A stretch of DNA of 40,122 nt from Rhodospirillales bacterium (GTDB lineage Bacteria; Pseudomonadota; Alphaproteobacteria; Acetobacterales; Acetobacteraceae): the NCBI GenBank assembly GCA_028869315.1, contig JAGWSV010000170.1, positions 1-40,122 of the forward strand, read 5' to 3'. This document shows positions 17,952 to 27,405 of this stretch, piece by piece. Every line of letters starts with the position of its first letter. Within the stretch, counting starts at the first letter, position 1. The translations under genes and the position numbers were made by a program. A model generated the notes under the pieces. The model was not told where the DNA came from, did not search any database, and worked only from the letters and a program-made list of their open reading frames with translations.

Positions 17952-18677
17952 TCAGGCGTGCAGCGCGCCGCCGCCGAAGGGATGCATCAGCCCGAGGCCG
18001 ATGCGCTTGGCCGCCAGCGAAACGGCGTGCCGGCGCAGTTCCCGGCGCGCGACCGCGGCGTCGGTCATCCAGTTGAGCATGATGTAGCGCCGCTCCCCCG
18101 CGAACGGCGGATGCCCGTGAAACGAATTCTCCGAGCGGCGGAAGGCGACGAAGGTGCCGGCCAGCGGCGACACCTCGGCGATCATGTCCTCGAGATCGGT
18201 CGGGCTGCGCAACAGGCGCAGCCGTCCGCCGGGCGCCGTCCATTGCTGGTTCAGATACAGCAGCGCCGTGACGACCTTGGTCCTGCTGTCGGTATGGATG
18301 CCGCCGTCGCTTGCCCGGCAGCGTCCCCGCAGGGTGACCATGAGGGTCGCGGGCGAAAGCTGCAGGCCGAAACAGGCCCCTATCGCCGCGCTGAAGGCGC
18401 GGCTGCGGAGGGCGCGCAGCAGATCGCCTATTCCATCCGCGGGTGCGGGGTCCGGGGCCGGCATGATCCCGGCGTGCCGGATTTGCGGGAACGCGGCGAC
18501 CGCCGCCTCCCTTGCCTTCGGACGCAGCAGATCCAGCAGGACGAAATGCGCGAACGGCGTGCGCGCGGCCCGCACCCTGGCGAGCGCGTCCAGATCGAGG
18601 ACGCGCGATACGCTGTCGTCCGCTATGGCCGCGTCACGGTCGGACGGACGAGTGGCGACGGCCAGGGCGACGGACAT
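17952..18677 (-). CDS. 2-oxoglutarate/Fe(II)-dependent oxygenase
   Basis: A 241-aa jelly-roll dioxygenase of the prolyl-4-hydroxylase-like 2OG-FeII group. Iron ligands: His128 and Asp130 in GGIHTDSRTK, distal His187 in ENSFHGHPPF, and the 2-oxoglutarate-binding Arg in AGERRYIMLNW. It needs molecular oxygen; the substrate is unknown (relatives hydroxylate peptides, small molecules or sugars). The start is the ATG at 18677 behind a GAGGGAG ribosome binding site, although the frame is open to 18788. A perfect FNR/FixK-type box lies about 110 bp upstream, suggesting oxygen-linked control. It converges on the M20 peptidase gene with a 33-bp gap. Confidence 0.88.
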   Translation of the reverse strand: MSVALAVATRPSDRDAAIADDSVSRVLDLDALARVRAARTPFAHFVLLDLLRPKAREAAVAAFPQIRHAGIMPAPDPAPADGIGDLLRALRSRAFSAAIGACFGLQLSPATLMVTLRGRCRASDGGIHTDSRTKVVTALLYLNQQWTAPGGRLRLLRSPTDLEDMIAEVSPLAGTFVAFRRSENSFHGHPPFAGERRYIMLNWMTDAAVARRELRRHAVSLAAKRIGLGLMHPFGGGALHA

Positions 18678-18787
18678 GGCGAACTCCCTCGGCTCCCGCT
18701 GGCGCGCCAGGCGCCTGATCGGGTCCGCGCAACGGCAGGACGTGGACAGCGTGCCGAAGCGGATCGCATGCTGGCGTGACCGGAGCA

Positions 18788-18801
18788 TTGATCTGGATCA
18801 A
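18788..18801 (-). promoter_or_regulatory. FNR/FixK-type binding box (perfect)
   Basis: TTGATCTGGATCAA is a perfect match to the TTGAT-N4-ATCAA dyad bound by FNR/FixK/ANR regulators. It sits between the hotdog-protein stop and the 2OG oxygenase start, centred about 117 bp before the oxygenase ATG. A class II promoter would start near 18753. No clear -10 is visible at that spacing. No regulator gene of this family lies in the window. Confidence 0.7.
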
Positions 18802-18830
18802 TGCGTCCCCCTGCCGTTCCGTGCCTGCGG

Positions 18831-19625
18831 CTACGCCCCGCGTGGCCGGTAGATCGCGACGTGGTGGATGCGTGCCACCTTCCGGCCGGCGCCGGCCAGC
18901 GCCAGCGCTTCCAGTTCCACGAAGCGGTGGCCTTTGCGCTCGTAGTTCGCACGGACGCGGGCGCGCACCGACAGCACCTCGCCGACCGCAACCGTACCAA
19001 GATGGCGCACCGTGCTGCCGACATGCATCCAAGGTCCCAGCACCACGTTGTGGCTGAGCGCCCAGTTGCAGGTGCGCAGGATCATGCCTGGATGCGCCAG
19101 GCCCTCGCGCGCATAGAGCGGGTCGGTCTCACGCACGTCGTCCAGGTAGGACGCGGCGAAGGCCGATGTGACGTCCAGCTTGTGCATTCCAAGCAGGGTG
19201 CCGACGGCCAGAGTGGCTTCGTCCGCCGGCGGACGCGCCGCGATGGCGGGCGGGGCGGGCGGCGCGGCGACGTCCGCGATCTCCGGCGCGTCCCCGGCCA
19301 ACCGCGCCTCGCCGGTGGCGCACAGCGCGCCGTGGCTTTCCACCGTGATCGCCAATGCGCCGTCCGCAGCGTCGGCGGCGGCGATCGTCGCCGGGTCGCC
19401 GTGATAGACCGGCTGCACGAAGCGGCAGGTCGCGGTGCCGCCTTCCAGCCAGGCACGGCCCCAGCGCGCCACCGCCGGATGGGTCATGTAGGCATAGACG
19501 TCCACGCCCGGCACCAATCCGCCGGTGAAGCCGAACCGCCGCGCCACCGCGTCGTCGTGGATCTTGTTTTCGGAGTCGCGGGCGCTGTTGAACGCGACCA
19601 CGTGGTACGGTGCGGCGTCGGCCAT
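18831..19625 (-). CDS. MaoC-like hotdog-fold protein
   Basis: A 264-aa protein with two hotdog-like halves. The N-terminal half reads NKIHDDAVARRFGFTGGLVPGVDVYAYM, close to the hydratase motif D-x4-H region of MaoC dehydratases. The second half (PLYAREGLAHPGMILRTCNWALSHNVVLGPWMHVGS...HHVAIY) resembles a second hotdog with a weaker active site. Proteins of this kind are usually annotated as acyl dehydratases or hypothetical proteins. Substrate unknown; no fatty-acid or PHA gene is adjacent. It could be transcribed with the 2OG oxygenase, but that gene has its own box upstream. Confidence 0.7.
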   Translation of the reverse strand: MADAAPYHVVAFNSARDSENKIHDDAVARRFGFTGGLVPGVDVYAYMTHPAVARWGRAWLEGGTATCRFVQPVYHGDPATIAAADAADGALAITVESHGALCATGEARLAGDAPEIADVAAPPAPPAIAARPPADEATLAVGTLLGMHKLDVTSAFAASYLDDVRETDPLYAREGLAHPGMILRTCNWALSHNVVLGPWMHVGSTVRHLGTVAVGEVLSVRARVRANYERKGHRFVELEALALAGAGRKVARIHHVAIYRPRGA

Positions 19626-19680
19626 GGCGGCGGGTCCCTCGTGCTGCTGCCGGCCAGCATGGCATGCCGGGGCGGGAAGT

Positions 19681-22600
19681 CTATTCCGCCGCGCCCGGGA
19701 TCAGGATCGGCGGGCGTTTCTTCCCGGCCAGCCGTTCCAGCGCCAGATAGACCGCCGGCGTGGTATAAAGGGTGAGCGCCTGCGACACGATCAGCCCGCC
19801 GGCGATGGCGATACCGAGCGGACGGCGCAGTTCCGACCCGGTGCCGAAGGCGAGCGCGAGCGGCATCGCGCCCAACAGGGCGGCAAGGGTCGTCATCAGG
19901 ATCGGGCGGAAGCGGGCGAGGCTGGCGGCGTGGATCGCCTCGCGCGGCGTCATGCCGCGGTTCCGTTCCGCTTCCAGCGCGAAATCGACGATCAGGATGC
20001 CGTTCTTCTTCACGATGCCCATCAGCAGAACGATCGCGATCATGCTCATGATGTCGAGCGGCAGCCCGGTCATCCACAAGGCGAGGAGCGCACCGAGACC
20101 GGCCGACGGCAGGGTTGAAAGGATCGTGATCGGATGCAGCAGGCTTTCGTAGAGCACACCGAGCACGATATAGATCGCAGCGAGCGCGGCCAGCAGCAGC
20201 AGGGGTTCGGTCGAGACGCTCTCCTTCAGCCATTTCGCCGTGCCGGCGAAGTCGGTGCGCACCGAATCCGGGATGCGCAGCGCGGCGGCGGCGTCCTGCA
20301 CCGCCTTTTCCGCGGTGCCGAGCGCGGTGTTGCCCTGCAGGTTGAAACTCAAGGTGGTGGCTGGGAACTGGCCCTGGTGGCGCACCTGCAGCGGCGCCCT
20401 GGCGCGCACCACCTTGGTCACGGCGGCCAGCGGCACCTGCGCGCCGCTGCTCGACCCCACGAAGATCCGGTTCAGCACCGCAGGGCTGGTCTGCCAGGCC
20501 GGTCCGTCCTCCACCACCACCTTGTACTGGTTGCGCCCGGCATAGATGGTGGAGACCTGGCGTTGCGCGAACGCATTGTTCAGCGTGCCGTCGATCGCCG
20601 CGGCGGAAACGCCGAGCCGCGACGCGGCGGCGCGGTCGATCTCCACCGTCGCCTGCGGCCCCGCCTTGTCGAGATCGGAGGTGACGTCGGTGATGCCCGG
20701 CGTCTGCTTCAGCCGCTGTTCGAGCTTCTGCGCCCAGAATTCCATTTCGTTCAGATGCTGGGAGACCACCGAGAACTGGTATTCGGCGCCGCCGGTGCGC
20801 CCGCCGCCGTGCAGGTCCTGCGCGGGAACCAGGAAGGACTGGATGCCCGCGAGCGCGCCCAGTTTTGGCCGCAGCCTCGCCACCACGCCGCTGGCGCTGA
20901 TCCCGCGCTCGGCGAGCGGTTTCAGTTGCACCTGCACCCAGCCCCGGTTGAGCGTGCTCCAGCCGACGCTGTCGCCGATATAGGAGGCGACCGAGGCCAC
21001 CGCCGGATCGGCGAGCAGCACCTTCACCGCCGCGCGCTGGCGCGCCTCCATGCCGTTGAACGAGATGTCGGGCGCGGCGACGGTCGAGCCTTGCAGCAGG
21101 CCGGTGTCCTGGGTCGGCATGAAGCCCTTGGGCACGGTGCCGTATAGCCGCACGGTGACGACGATCGTCGCCAGCATCGCCAGCAGCATGACCCCGCCGT
21201 GCCGCAACGACCAGCCGAGGCTGCGCGCGTAGCCGCGCTGCAGGCCGGCGAACAGCCGTTCGATCGCGCGATCGGCGGCGGCGAGCGCGCGGATGCGGGG
21301 CGGCCCGTGCGGCCGCATCCAGCGCCCGCAGATCATCGGCGTCAGGCTGAGCGACACCGCGGCGGAGATCGCGATCGCCATGGTCAGGGTCATGGCGAAT
21401 TCATGGAACAGACGGCCGAGGATGCCGCCCATGAACAGCAGCGGAATGAACACCGCGACCAGGGAAAGGCTGATCGAGACCACGGTGAAGCCGATCTGGC
21501 GCGAGCCGATCAGCGCCGCCCGCAACGGCGGCACGCCGTCCTCGATATGGCGGACGATGTTCTCGATCATGACGATCGCGTCGTCGACCACGAAGCCGAC
21601 CGAGACGGTCAGCGCCATCAGCGAGAAATTGTCGAGGGTGAAGCCGAGCGCCCACATCCCGGCCAGGGTGCCGCAGATCGACAGCGGCACGGTGACGCCG
21701 GCCGCCACGGTCGGCATCAGCCGGCGCATGAACAGCAGTACCACGAGCAGCACGAGCACGATGGTGATGGCGAGCGTGTACTGCACGTCGGCGACGCTGG
21801 CGCGGATCGTCTCCGTGCGGTCGGTGACGACATGCAGATCGATCCCGCCCGGCATCCAGGCTTTCAGCTGCGGCAGCAGCGCGCGGATGCGGTCGACCGT
21901 CTGGATCACGTTGGCGTCGGTGGTCTTGCGGATGGTCAGCAGCACCGCCGGCTGGCGGTCGTACCAGGCGGCCAGCCTGGTGTTGGTGACCGCGTCGGTG
22001 ACGTGCGCGACGTCCCCCAGCCGCAGCACCGCCCCGCCTTTCGTCTTCAGCACGAGGGCGCGGTACTGCACGGCGCGGGAGATCTGGCCGTTCACGCCGA
22101 TGAGGGCGGCGCGCTGCGGGCCTTCGAACCCGCCGGTCGGTTCCAGCACGTTGGCCGCCTTGATCGCATTCACCACGTCCTGCGCCGACAGTCCGGCGGC
22201 GGCCAGCCGGTCCGGTTCCAGATCGACCCGCACGGCCGGCGTCGCCGCCCCGTTCAGGGTGACGTCGGCGACCCCTTCCACCTGCGACAACCGTTGCGCC
22301 AGGATGGTGTCGGCGGCGTCGTAAAGCCGAGGGATCGACAGGGTCTTCGACGTCAGCGCCAGGTTCATGATCGGGATCGAGGCCGGATTGAACTTGCGGT
22401 AGTGCGGCCGCGTCGGCATGTCCGCCGGCAGGTCGGGCGTGGCGGCGTTGATCGCCGCCTGCACGTCGTTCGCCGCGACGTCGATGTTCTTGTCGATATC
22501 GAACTGGATGATGATCGAGGTGTTGCCGGTGGAACTGACCGACGTGATCTCGCTCACCCCCGGGATGTTGCCGAGCCGGCGTTCCAGCGGCGCGGCGACC

Positions 22601-22785
22601 GAGTTGGCCATCGTCTCCGGATCGGCGCCCGGGCGGGCGGCCATCACGACGATGGTGGGGATCGACACGTCGGGCAGCGAGGCGACCGGCAGTTCCTGGT
22701 AGGCGAGCACGCCGGCGAGCAGCAGGCCGAGCGCGAGCAGCACGGTGGCGACCGGGCGGGCGATGAAGGGGGCGGAGAAACCCAT
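19681..22785 (-). CDS. mdtC: RND efflux permease, MdtC-like (second pump of the operon)
   Basis: A 1034-aa inner-membrane proton-driven drug exporter with 12 predicted helices in the RND pattern: TM1 PFIARPVATVLLALGLLLAGVLAYQELP, two large periplasmic loops, and the TM4 motif GFVVDDAIVMIEN carrying the paired proton-relay Asp. TM10 IVLLMGIVKKNGILIVDFALE has the conserved Lys. It starts 11 bp after the preceding pump gene, so it is cotranslated. Paired RND pumps of this type form a heterotrimer in MdtBC (Enterobacteria) and MuxBC (Pseudomonas); the same is likely here. Substrates (bile salts, novobiocin-like compounds in relatives) are inferred only. Confidence 0.93.
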   Translation of the reverse strand: MGFSAPFIARPVATVLLALGLLLAGVLAYQELPVASLPDVSIPTIVVMAARPGADPETMANSVAAPLERRLGNIPGVSEITSVSSTGNTSIIIQFDIDKNIDVAANDVQAAINAATPDLPADMPTRPHYRKFNPASIPIMNLALTSKTLSIPRLYDAADTILAQRLSQVEGVADVTLNGAATPAVRVDLEPDRLAAAGLSAQDVVNAIKAANVLEPTGGFEGPQRAALIGVNGQISRAVQYRALVLKTKGGAVLRLGDVAHVTDAVTNTRLAAWYDRQPAVLLTIRKTTDANVIQTVDRIRALLPQLKAWMPGGIDLHVVTDRTETIRASVADVQYTLAITIVLVLLVVLLFMRRLMPTVAAGVTVPLSICGTLAGMWALGFTLDNFSLMALTVSVGFVVDDAIVMIENIVRHIEDGVPPLRAALIGSRQIGFTVVSISLSLVAVFIPLLFMGGILGRLFHEFAMTLTMAIAISAAVSLSLTPMICGRWMRPHGPPRIRALAAADRAIERLFAGLQRGYARSLGWSLRHGGVMLLAMLATIVVTVRLYGTVPKGFMPTQDTGLLQGSTVAAPDISFNGMEARQRAAVKVLLADPAVASVASYIGDSVGWSTLNRGWVQVQLKPLAERGISASGVVARLRPKLGALAGIQSFLVPAQDLHGGGRTGGAEYQFSVVSQHLNEMEFWAQKLEQRLKQTPGITDVTSDLDKAGPQATVEIDRAAASRLGVSAAAIDGTLNNAFAQRQVSTIYAGRNQYKVVVEDGPAWQTSPAVLNRIFVGSSSGAQVPLAAVTKVVRARAPLQVRHQGQFPATTLSFNLQGNTALGTAEKAVQDAAAALRIPDSVRTDFAGTAKWLKESVSTEPLLLLAALAAIYIVLGVLYESLLHPITILSTLPSAGLGALLALWMTGLPLDIMSMIAIVLLMGIVKKNGILIVDFALEAERNRGMTPREAIHAASLARFRPILMTTLAALLGAMPLALAFGTGSELRRPLGIAIAGGLIVSQALTLYTTPAVYLALERLAGKKRPPILIPGAAE

Positions 22786-22796
22786 CCCGCGCGTGC

Positions 22797-25700
22797 CTAT
22801 TCCGCCGGCTCGGGCGCCGTGCGCGGGCCGGCCAGGCGCAGCCGCAGGCGCTCGAACGCGAGATAGATCGCCGGCGTGGTGTAGAGGGTCAGCACCTGCG
22901 ACAGCAGCAGCCCGCCGATGATGGTGACGCCGAGCGGTACCCGCAGCTCCGACCCGGCGCCGTGCATCACCACCAGCGGCACCGCGCCGAGCAGCGCCGC
23001 CATCGTGGTCATCATGATCGGGCGGAAGCGCAGCAGGCAGGCCTCGGCGATCGCCTGCTCGGCCGACAGGCCGCGGCTCCGCTCCGCCTCGATCGCGAAG
23101 TCGATCATCATGATCGCGTTCTTCTTCACGATGCCCATCAGCAGCACGACGCCGACCAGCGCCACCACGGTCAGGTCGTGCCCGGTGGCGAGCAGCGCGA
23201 GCAGCGCGCCGATGCCGGCCGAGGGCAGGGTGGAGAGGATGGTGACCGGATGGATCCAGCTTTCGTACAGCACGCCCAACACGATGTAGATGACCACCAC
23301 CGCGGCGCCGATCAGCCAGGGTTCGGCGGCGAGCGAGCTCTGGAACTCGGCCGCGGCGCCGGAATAGGAGCCGGAAATGCCCGGCGGCAGGCCGATCGCC
23401 TGCTCGGCGCCCTGCACCGCGGCGACCGCGGCGCCGAGCGAGACGCCGGGCGCGAGGTCGAAGCCGATGGTGGCGGCGGGGAACTGGTCCTGATGCGTCA
23501 CCACCAGCGGCACCGCGCGGCGGGTGATGGTGGCGATCGCCGACAGCGGCACCTGCGCCGTGCCGCTGCCCGGAACATGCAGCAGGCGCAGCACGTCAGG
23601 GTTCTGCTGCCAGGCCGGATTGGCCTCCAGGATCACGCGGTACTGGTTCGACTGTCCGAAGATGGTGGAGATCTGCCGCTGGCCGAACATGTCATACAGC
23701 GTGTCCTCGACCGCCTGCATGCTGACGCCGAGCCGGGTCGCGGCGGCGCGGTCGACCGTGATCGCCATTTCGCTGCCGTTGTCGACCTGGTCGGACGTCA
23801 CGTGCGCGAGCTGCGGCAGGCCGCCCAGCCGGGCGAGCAGCTTCGGCAGCCAGGCATCGAGCTCCGCGGCATCGGTATCCACCACGGTGTACTGGTAGGC
23901 GTTGCGGCTGGTCCGTGCGCCCAGGGTGATGTCCTGCACCGGCTTGAACCAGGCGGTAAGGCCGGGCACCCCGGCGGCATCGGCGCGCAGCGCCGGGATC
24001 ACGGCCTGCACCGGCGGCCGCTGTCCCACCGGCTTCAGCGCGATGGTCAGTTGCCCGGTATTGGGCGTGGCGTTGATCGTGCCGGCGCCGACGAAGGAGA
24101 CCACGCCGGTCACCGCCGGGTTGCGGGCGATCTTCGCCGCCACCGCGTTCTGCATTGCGGCGAGGCGGGGGATCGACACGCCGGGTCCCGCCTCCATGGT
24201 GGCGGCGATCACGCCGGTGTCCTGCTCCGGCAGGAAGCCTTTCGGAACCACGGCATAAAGCGCGATCGTGCCGGCCAGGGTGGCGGCGGCGATCAGCAGC
24301 ATCATCGTCTCGTGCTGCAGGGTCCAGCCGAGCGAGCGGCGGTAGGCGCCGCGCAGCGCCTCGAAGCCGCGTTCGAGGGCGCGGCCGAGCGCGCCTTCCT
24401 CCGCCGCCGATCCCTGGCGCAGCAGCCGCCCGCACAGCATCGGCGTCAGCGTGAGCGAGATGACCGCAGAAACCACCACGGCGACCGAGAGGGTGACGGC
24501 GAATTCGGAAAACAGCCGCCCGACCACCCCGGTCATGAACAGCAGCGGAATGAACACGGCGATCAGCGACACGGTGAGCGAGACGATGGTGAAGCCGATC
24601 TGCCCGGCGCCGCGATAGGCGGCGGTGAGCGGGTGCATGCCTTGTTCGAGGTAGCGCACCACGTTCTCGATCATCACGATCGCGTCGTCGACCACGAAGC
24701 CGGTGGCGATCGTCAGCGCCATCAGCGACAGGTTGTCGAGGCTGTAGCCCAGCTGGTCCATGATCCCGAACGTGCCGATCAGCGACAGCGGCAGCGCGAC
24801 GGCGGGGATGAAGGTGGCGCGCCAGGAGCGGAGGAAGGCGAAGATCACCAGCACCACCAGCACCACGGCGGCGACCAGCGAGAACTGCACGTCGCGCACG
24901 GACGCGCGGATCGTTTCGGTGCGGTCGGTGACGATGCGCAGCCGGATGCCGCCCGGCATCGCCCGTTGCAGCGACGGCAGCGCCGCCTTGATGCGGTTCA
25001 CCGTCTGCACGATGTTCGCGCCCGGCTGACGCTGGATGTCCAGCACCGCCGCCGGCTTCCGCTGGCCGTGGTCGAAATACCAGGCGCCGATGCGGTCGTT
25101 CTCCAGCCCATCCACCACGGTGCCGACCGCCGACAGCCGCACCGGCGCGCCGTTGCGCCAGGCGAGCACGAGGTTGCGGTAGGCGTCGGCGTTCACGAGC
25201 TGGTCGTTGGCGCCGAGCGCCACGGCGAGGCGCGGCCCGTCGAACCCGCCCTTGGCGCCGTTGGCATTGGCGGCGGCGACGGCGGTGCGCACGTCCTCCA
25301 TCGACAGCCCGTAGCCGGCGAGCCGTGCGGGATCGATCCGCACCCGCACCGCCGGGCGCAGCCCACCTTCCACCGTGACCTTGCCGACGCCGGCGATCTG
25401 CGCCAGCTTCGGTTGCAGGATCGTATCCGCCGCGTCGCCCACCTGCTGGATCGGCACCTGATCGGAGGTCAGCGCCACGGTCAGGATCGGCGCGTCGGCC
25501 GGGTTCACCTTGGAATAGACCGGCGGGTAGGGAAGGTTGGCGGGCAGCGTGCCGGCCGCGGCGTTGATCGCCGCCTGCACGTCCTGCGCGGCGGAATCGA
25601 TGTTCCGGCTCAGCACGAATTGCAGGGTGATCTCGCTGGTGCCCTCCGACGAGGCCGAGGTCATGGTGGCGAGCCCCGGGATCTGCCCGAGCTGCCGCTC

Positions 25701-25901
25701 CAGCGACGCCGTGATCAGGGTCGAAACGGTCTGCGGGCTGGCGCCGGGCAGCTGGGTGGTGACCTCGATGGTCGGGAAGTCCACCTCCGGCAGCGCCGAA
25801 ACCGGCAACGCCTGGTAGCCGAGCAGCCCGGCGAGCAGCACCGCCACCGCCAGCAGCGCGGTGGCAACCGGCCGGGCGATGAACGGCGCCGAGATGTTCA
25901 T
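22797..25901 (-). CDS. mdtB: RND efflux permease, MdtB-like (first pump of the operon)
   Basis: A 1034-aa RND permease, clearly paralogous to its downstream neighbour. TM1 PFIARPVATALLAVAVLLAGLLGYQALP, TM4 GFVVDDAIVMIENVVRYLE with both Asp, and TM10 VVLLMGIVKKNAIMMIDFAIE are intact, as are the porter and docking domains by length. Its ATG overlaps the stop of the membrane fusion protein gene by 4 bp (ATGA), a classic translational coupling. It would assemble with MdtC-like, the fusion protein and the outer-membrane factor into an envelope-spanning pump. No repressor gene flanks the operon, so regulation is unknown. Confidence 0.93.
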   Translation of the reverse strand: MNISAPFIARPVATALLAVAVLLAGLLGYQALPVSALPEVDFPTIEVTTQLPGASPQTVSTLITASLERQLGQIPGLATMTSASSEGTSEITLQFVLSRNIDSAAQDVQAAINAAAGTLPANLPYPPVYSKVNPADAPILTVALTSDQVPIQQVGDAADTILQPKLAQIAGVGKVTVEGGLRPAVRVRIDPARLAGYGLSMEDVRTAVAAANANGAKGGFDGPRLAVALGANDQLVNADAYRNLVLAWRNGAPVRLSAVGTVVDGLENDRIGAWYFDHGQRKPAAVLDIQRQPGANIVQTVNRIKAALPSLQRAMPGGIRLRIVTDRTETIRASVRDVQFSLVAAVVLVVLVIFAFLRSWRATFIPAVALPLSLIGTFGIMDQLGYSLDNLSLMALTIATGFVVDDAIVMIENVVRYLEQGMHPLTAAYRGAGQIGFTIVSLTVSLIAVFIPLLFMTGVVGRLFSEFAVTLSVAVVVSAVISLTLTPMLCGRLLRQGSAAEEGALGRALERGFEALRGAYRRSLGWTLQHETMMLLIAAATLAGTIALYAVVPKGFLPEQDTGVIAATMEAGPGVSIPRLAAMQNAVAAKIARNPAVTGVVSFVGAGTINATPNTGQLTIALKPVGQRPPVQAVIPALRADAAGVPGLTAWFKPVQDITLGARTSRNAYQYTVVDTDAAELDAWLPKLLARLGGLPQLAHVTSDQVDNGSEMAITVDRAAATRLGVSMQAVEDTLYDMFGQRQISTIFGQSNQYRVILEANPAWQQNPDVLRLLHVPGSGTAQVPLSAIATITRRAVPLVVTHQDQFPAATIGFDLAPGVSLGAAVAAVQGAEQAIGLPPGISGSYSGAAAEFQSSLAAEPWLIGAAVVVIYIVLGVLYESWIHPVTILSTLPSAGIGALLALLATGHDLTVVALVGVVLLMGIVKKNAIMMIDFAIEAERSRGLSAEQAIAEACLLRFRPIMMTTMAALLGAVPLVVMHGAGSELRVPLGVTIIGGLLLSQVLTLYTTPAIYLAFERLRLRLAGPRTAPEPAE

Positions 25902-27304
25902 CGCGCCGCCTGCTTGCCGCCCGTCCCGGCCGGCTTCCGCGCCGGATTTTGTCGCGGCTTCCCGGGCGGCGCGATCTTTGCCGCCGCGCCAGCCTGGGGC
26001 GCCACCGCGACCCGCGCGCCGTCCGACAGGCGGGACGCGCCGTCGGTCACCACCCGTTCCCCGGCGGCGAGCCCGGTGCCGATCACCGCTGCGTCGGCAT
26101 CCTCATGCGTGACCGTGACCGTCCGCCGCGCCGCTTTGCCGTCGGCGCCGACGACATACACATAGAGCCCGTCCGGCCCCTGCTGCACCGCCGCCGGCGG
26201 CACCACCACCGCGTTGCGGTCGGTTGCGACCTGCAGCCGCACCGCAACGAACCCGCCCGGCCACAGCCGGTCCTGCGGATTGGGGAAGGTCGCCTTCAGC
26301 TTGATGGTGCCGGTGGTGGAGTCCACCGTGTTGTCCAGCACGGACAGGGTGCCGCGGTCGAGCACGTTGGCCGCGGTTTCCGCCGCGCCCTGCGCATAGG
26401 CCAGCACCGGTGCCTTGCCCATCGGCGTCGTGCCCATCGGCGTCGTGCCCATCGGCGTCGTGCTCATCGGCGTCGGGCCGGAGTGCAGCGCCGCCTGCAC
26501 CTGCCCCAGATCCTGCTGCGGCAGCGAGAACACGACCGAGATCGGGTGGATCTGCGCGATCGTCACGATCGCCCCGGTGCTGCCGGGCTGCACGACGTTG
26601 CCCGGGTCGATCAGCCGCAGCCCGCTGCGCCCGGAGATCGGCGCGGTGATGGTGCAGTAGCTAAGCTGGGTGCGCGCGGTGTCGATCTGCGCCTGGTCCA
26701 TCTGCACCTGCGCCGCCAGTTGCGCGACCAGCGCCTTCTGGGTCTCCGCCTGCTGGGCGGAGGTGTAGTTCTTCGCCACCAGCTTCTGGTAGCGAGCCAG
26801 ATCGGCGCGGGCGTTGGCGAGGTTCGCCTCGTCCTGCGCCTTCTTCGCTTCCGCCTGTTCCAGCGCGGCCTGGTAGAGCCGCGGGTCGATGCGGGCGAGC
26901 ACCTGGCCCTTGGTCACGTCCTGGCCCTGGCGGAAGTTCACCGACAGCAGCGGCCCGCCGACCACCGGCGTGACGGTGACCGAGTTGAATGCCTGCACGG
27001 TGCCGAGCCCGTCGAGATAGATCGGCACGTTCGCCACCCGCGCGGGGGCGACCAGAACCGGGATCGCCGCTGCCGGCGGCCCGGCGTGGCGGCCGGACGG
27101 ACCGGTCGGCCACCGCCAGATCGCCGCCGCGATCCCGGCCATCAGCAGCGCCGACAGCACGAGCGAAACCGCGCGGCCACGCCGGGTCGGCGGGCGCGGT
27201 GCGCCGCCGTTCGGTTCGGCTTCGTAGCCGGGACGCGGCTCGTCGCGGATTGCGGGGCCGGGGGGGCGTTCGCGGGGGGTGATGTCCCCGGGGGCGATGT
27301 CCAT
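25898..27304 (-). CDS. mdtA: RND periplasmic membrane fusion protein, MdtA-like
   Basis: The adaptor linking inner-membrane RND pumps to the outer-membrane factor. The 468-aa protein has an N-terminal membrane anchor (VSLVLSALLMAGIAAAIW, about residues 47-65) after a basic Pro-rich cytosolic stretch. A lipoyl half (VRVANVPIYLDGLGTVQAFNSVTVTPVVGG), a coiled-coil hairpin (about 165-225), the second lipoyl half (ISGRSGLRLIDPGNVVQPGS), a beta-barrel and a membrane-proximal domain follow. At about residues 277-297 it carries a Met/Pro/Thr-rich insertion built from a 15-bp repeat, in the loop where homologues have a short linker. The gap to the upstream outer-membrane factor gene is 101 bp; the stop overlaps the next gene by 4 bp. 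Confidence 0.93.
   Translation of the reverse strand: MDIAPGDITPRERPPGPAIRDEPRPGYEAEPNGGAPRPPTRRGRAVSLVLSALLMAGIAAAIWRWPTGPSGRHAGPPAAAIPVLVAPARVANVPIYLDGLGTVQAFNSVTVTPVVGGPLLSVNFRQGQDVTKGQVLARIDPRLYQAALEQAEAKKAQDEANLANARADLARYQKLVAKNYTSAQQAETQKALVAQLAAQVQMDQAQIDTARTQLSYCTITAPISGRSGLRLIDPGNVVQPGSTGAIVTIAQIHPISVVFSLPQQDLGQVQAALHSGPTPMSTTPMGTTPMGTTPMGKAPVLAYAQGAAETAANVLDRGTLSVLDNTVDSTTGTIKLKATFPNPQDRLWPGGFVAVRLQVATDRNAVVVPPAAVQQGPDGLYVYVVGADGKAARRTVTVTHEDADAAVIGTGLAAGERVVTDGASRLSDGARVAVAPQAGAAAKIAPPGKPRQNPARKPAGTGGKQAAR
26416..26475. repeat. 4 x 15-bp in-frame tandem repeat
   Basis: The 15-bp unit TGCCCATCGGCGTCG repeats at 26416, 26431, 26446 and 26461; the last copy has two changes. Being a multiple of three, copy-number change keeps the frame of the fusion-protein gene. 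In protein it reads as a T-x-P-M-G pentad repeated four times. It looks like a recent slippage expansion in a surface loop of the beta-barrel domain. Confidence 0.9.
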
Positions 27305-27405
27305 GGCCTAGGCGACCTCCTGTCGCGTGCGCCGGGGCCCGACGCAGGGCACCAGGGTCGGATGAGGGGCAGATGGGCCGGGCGAAGGGTTCCGGCAACG
27401 TCGCG

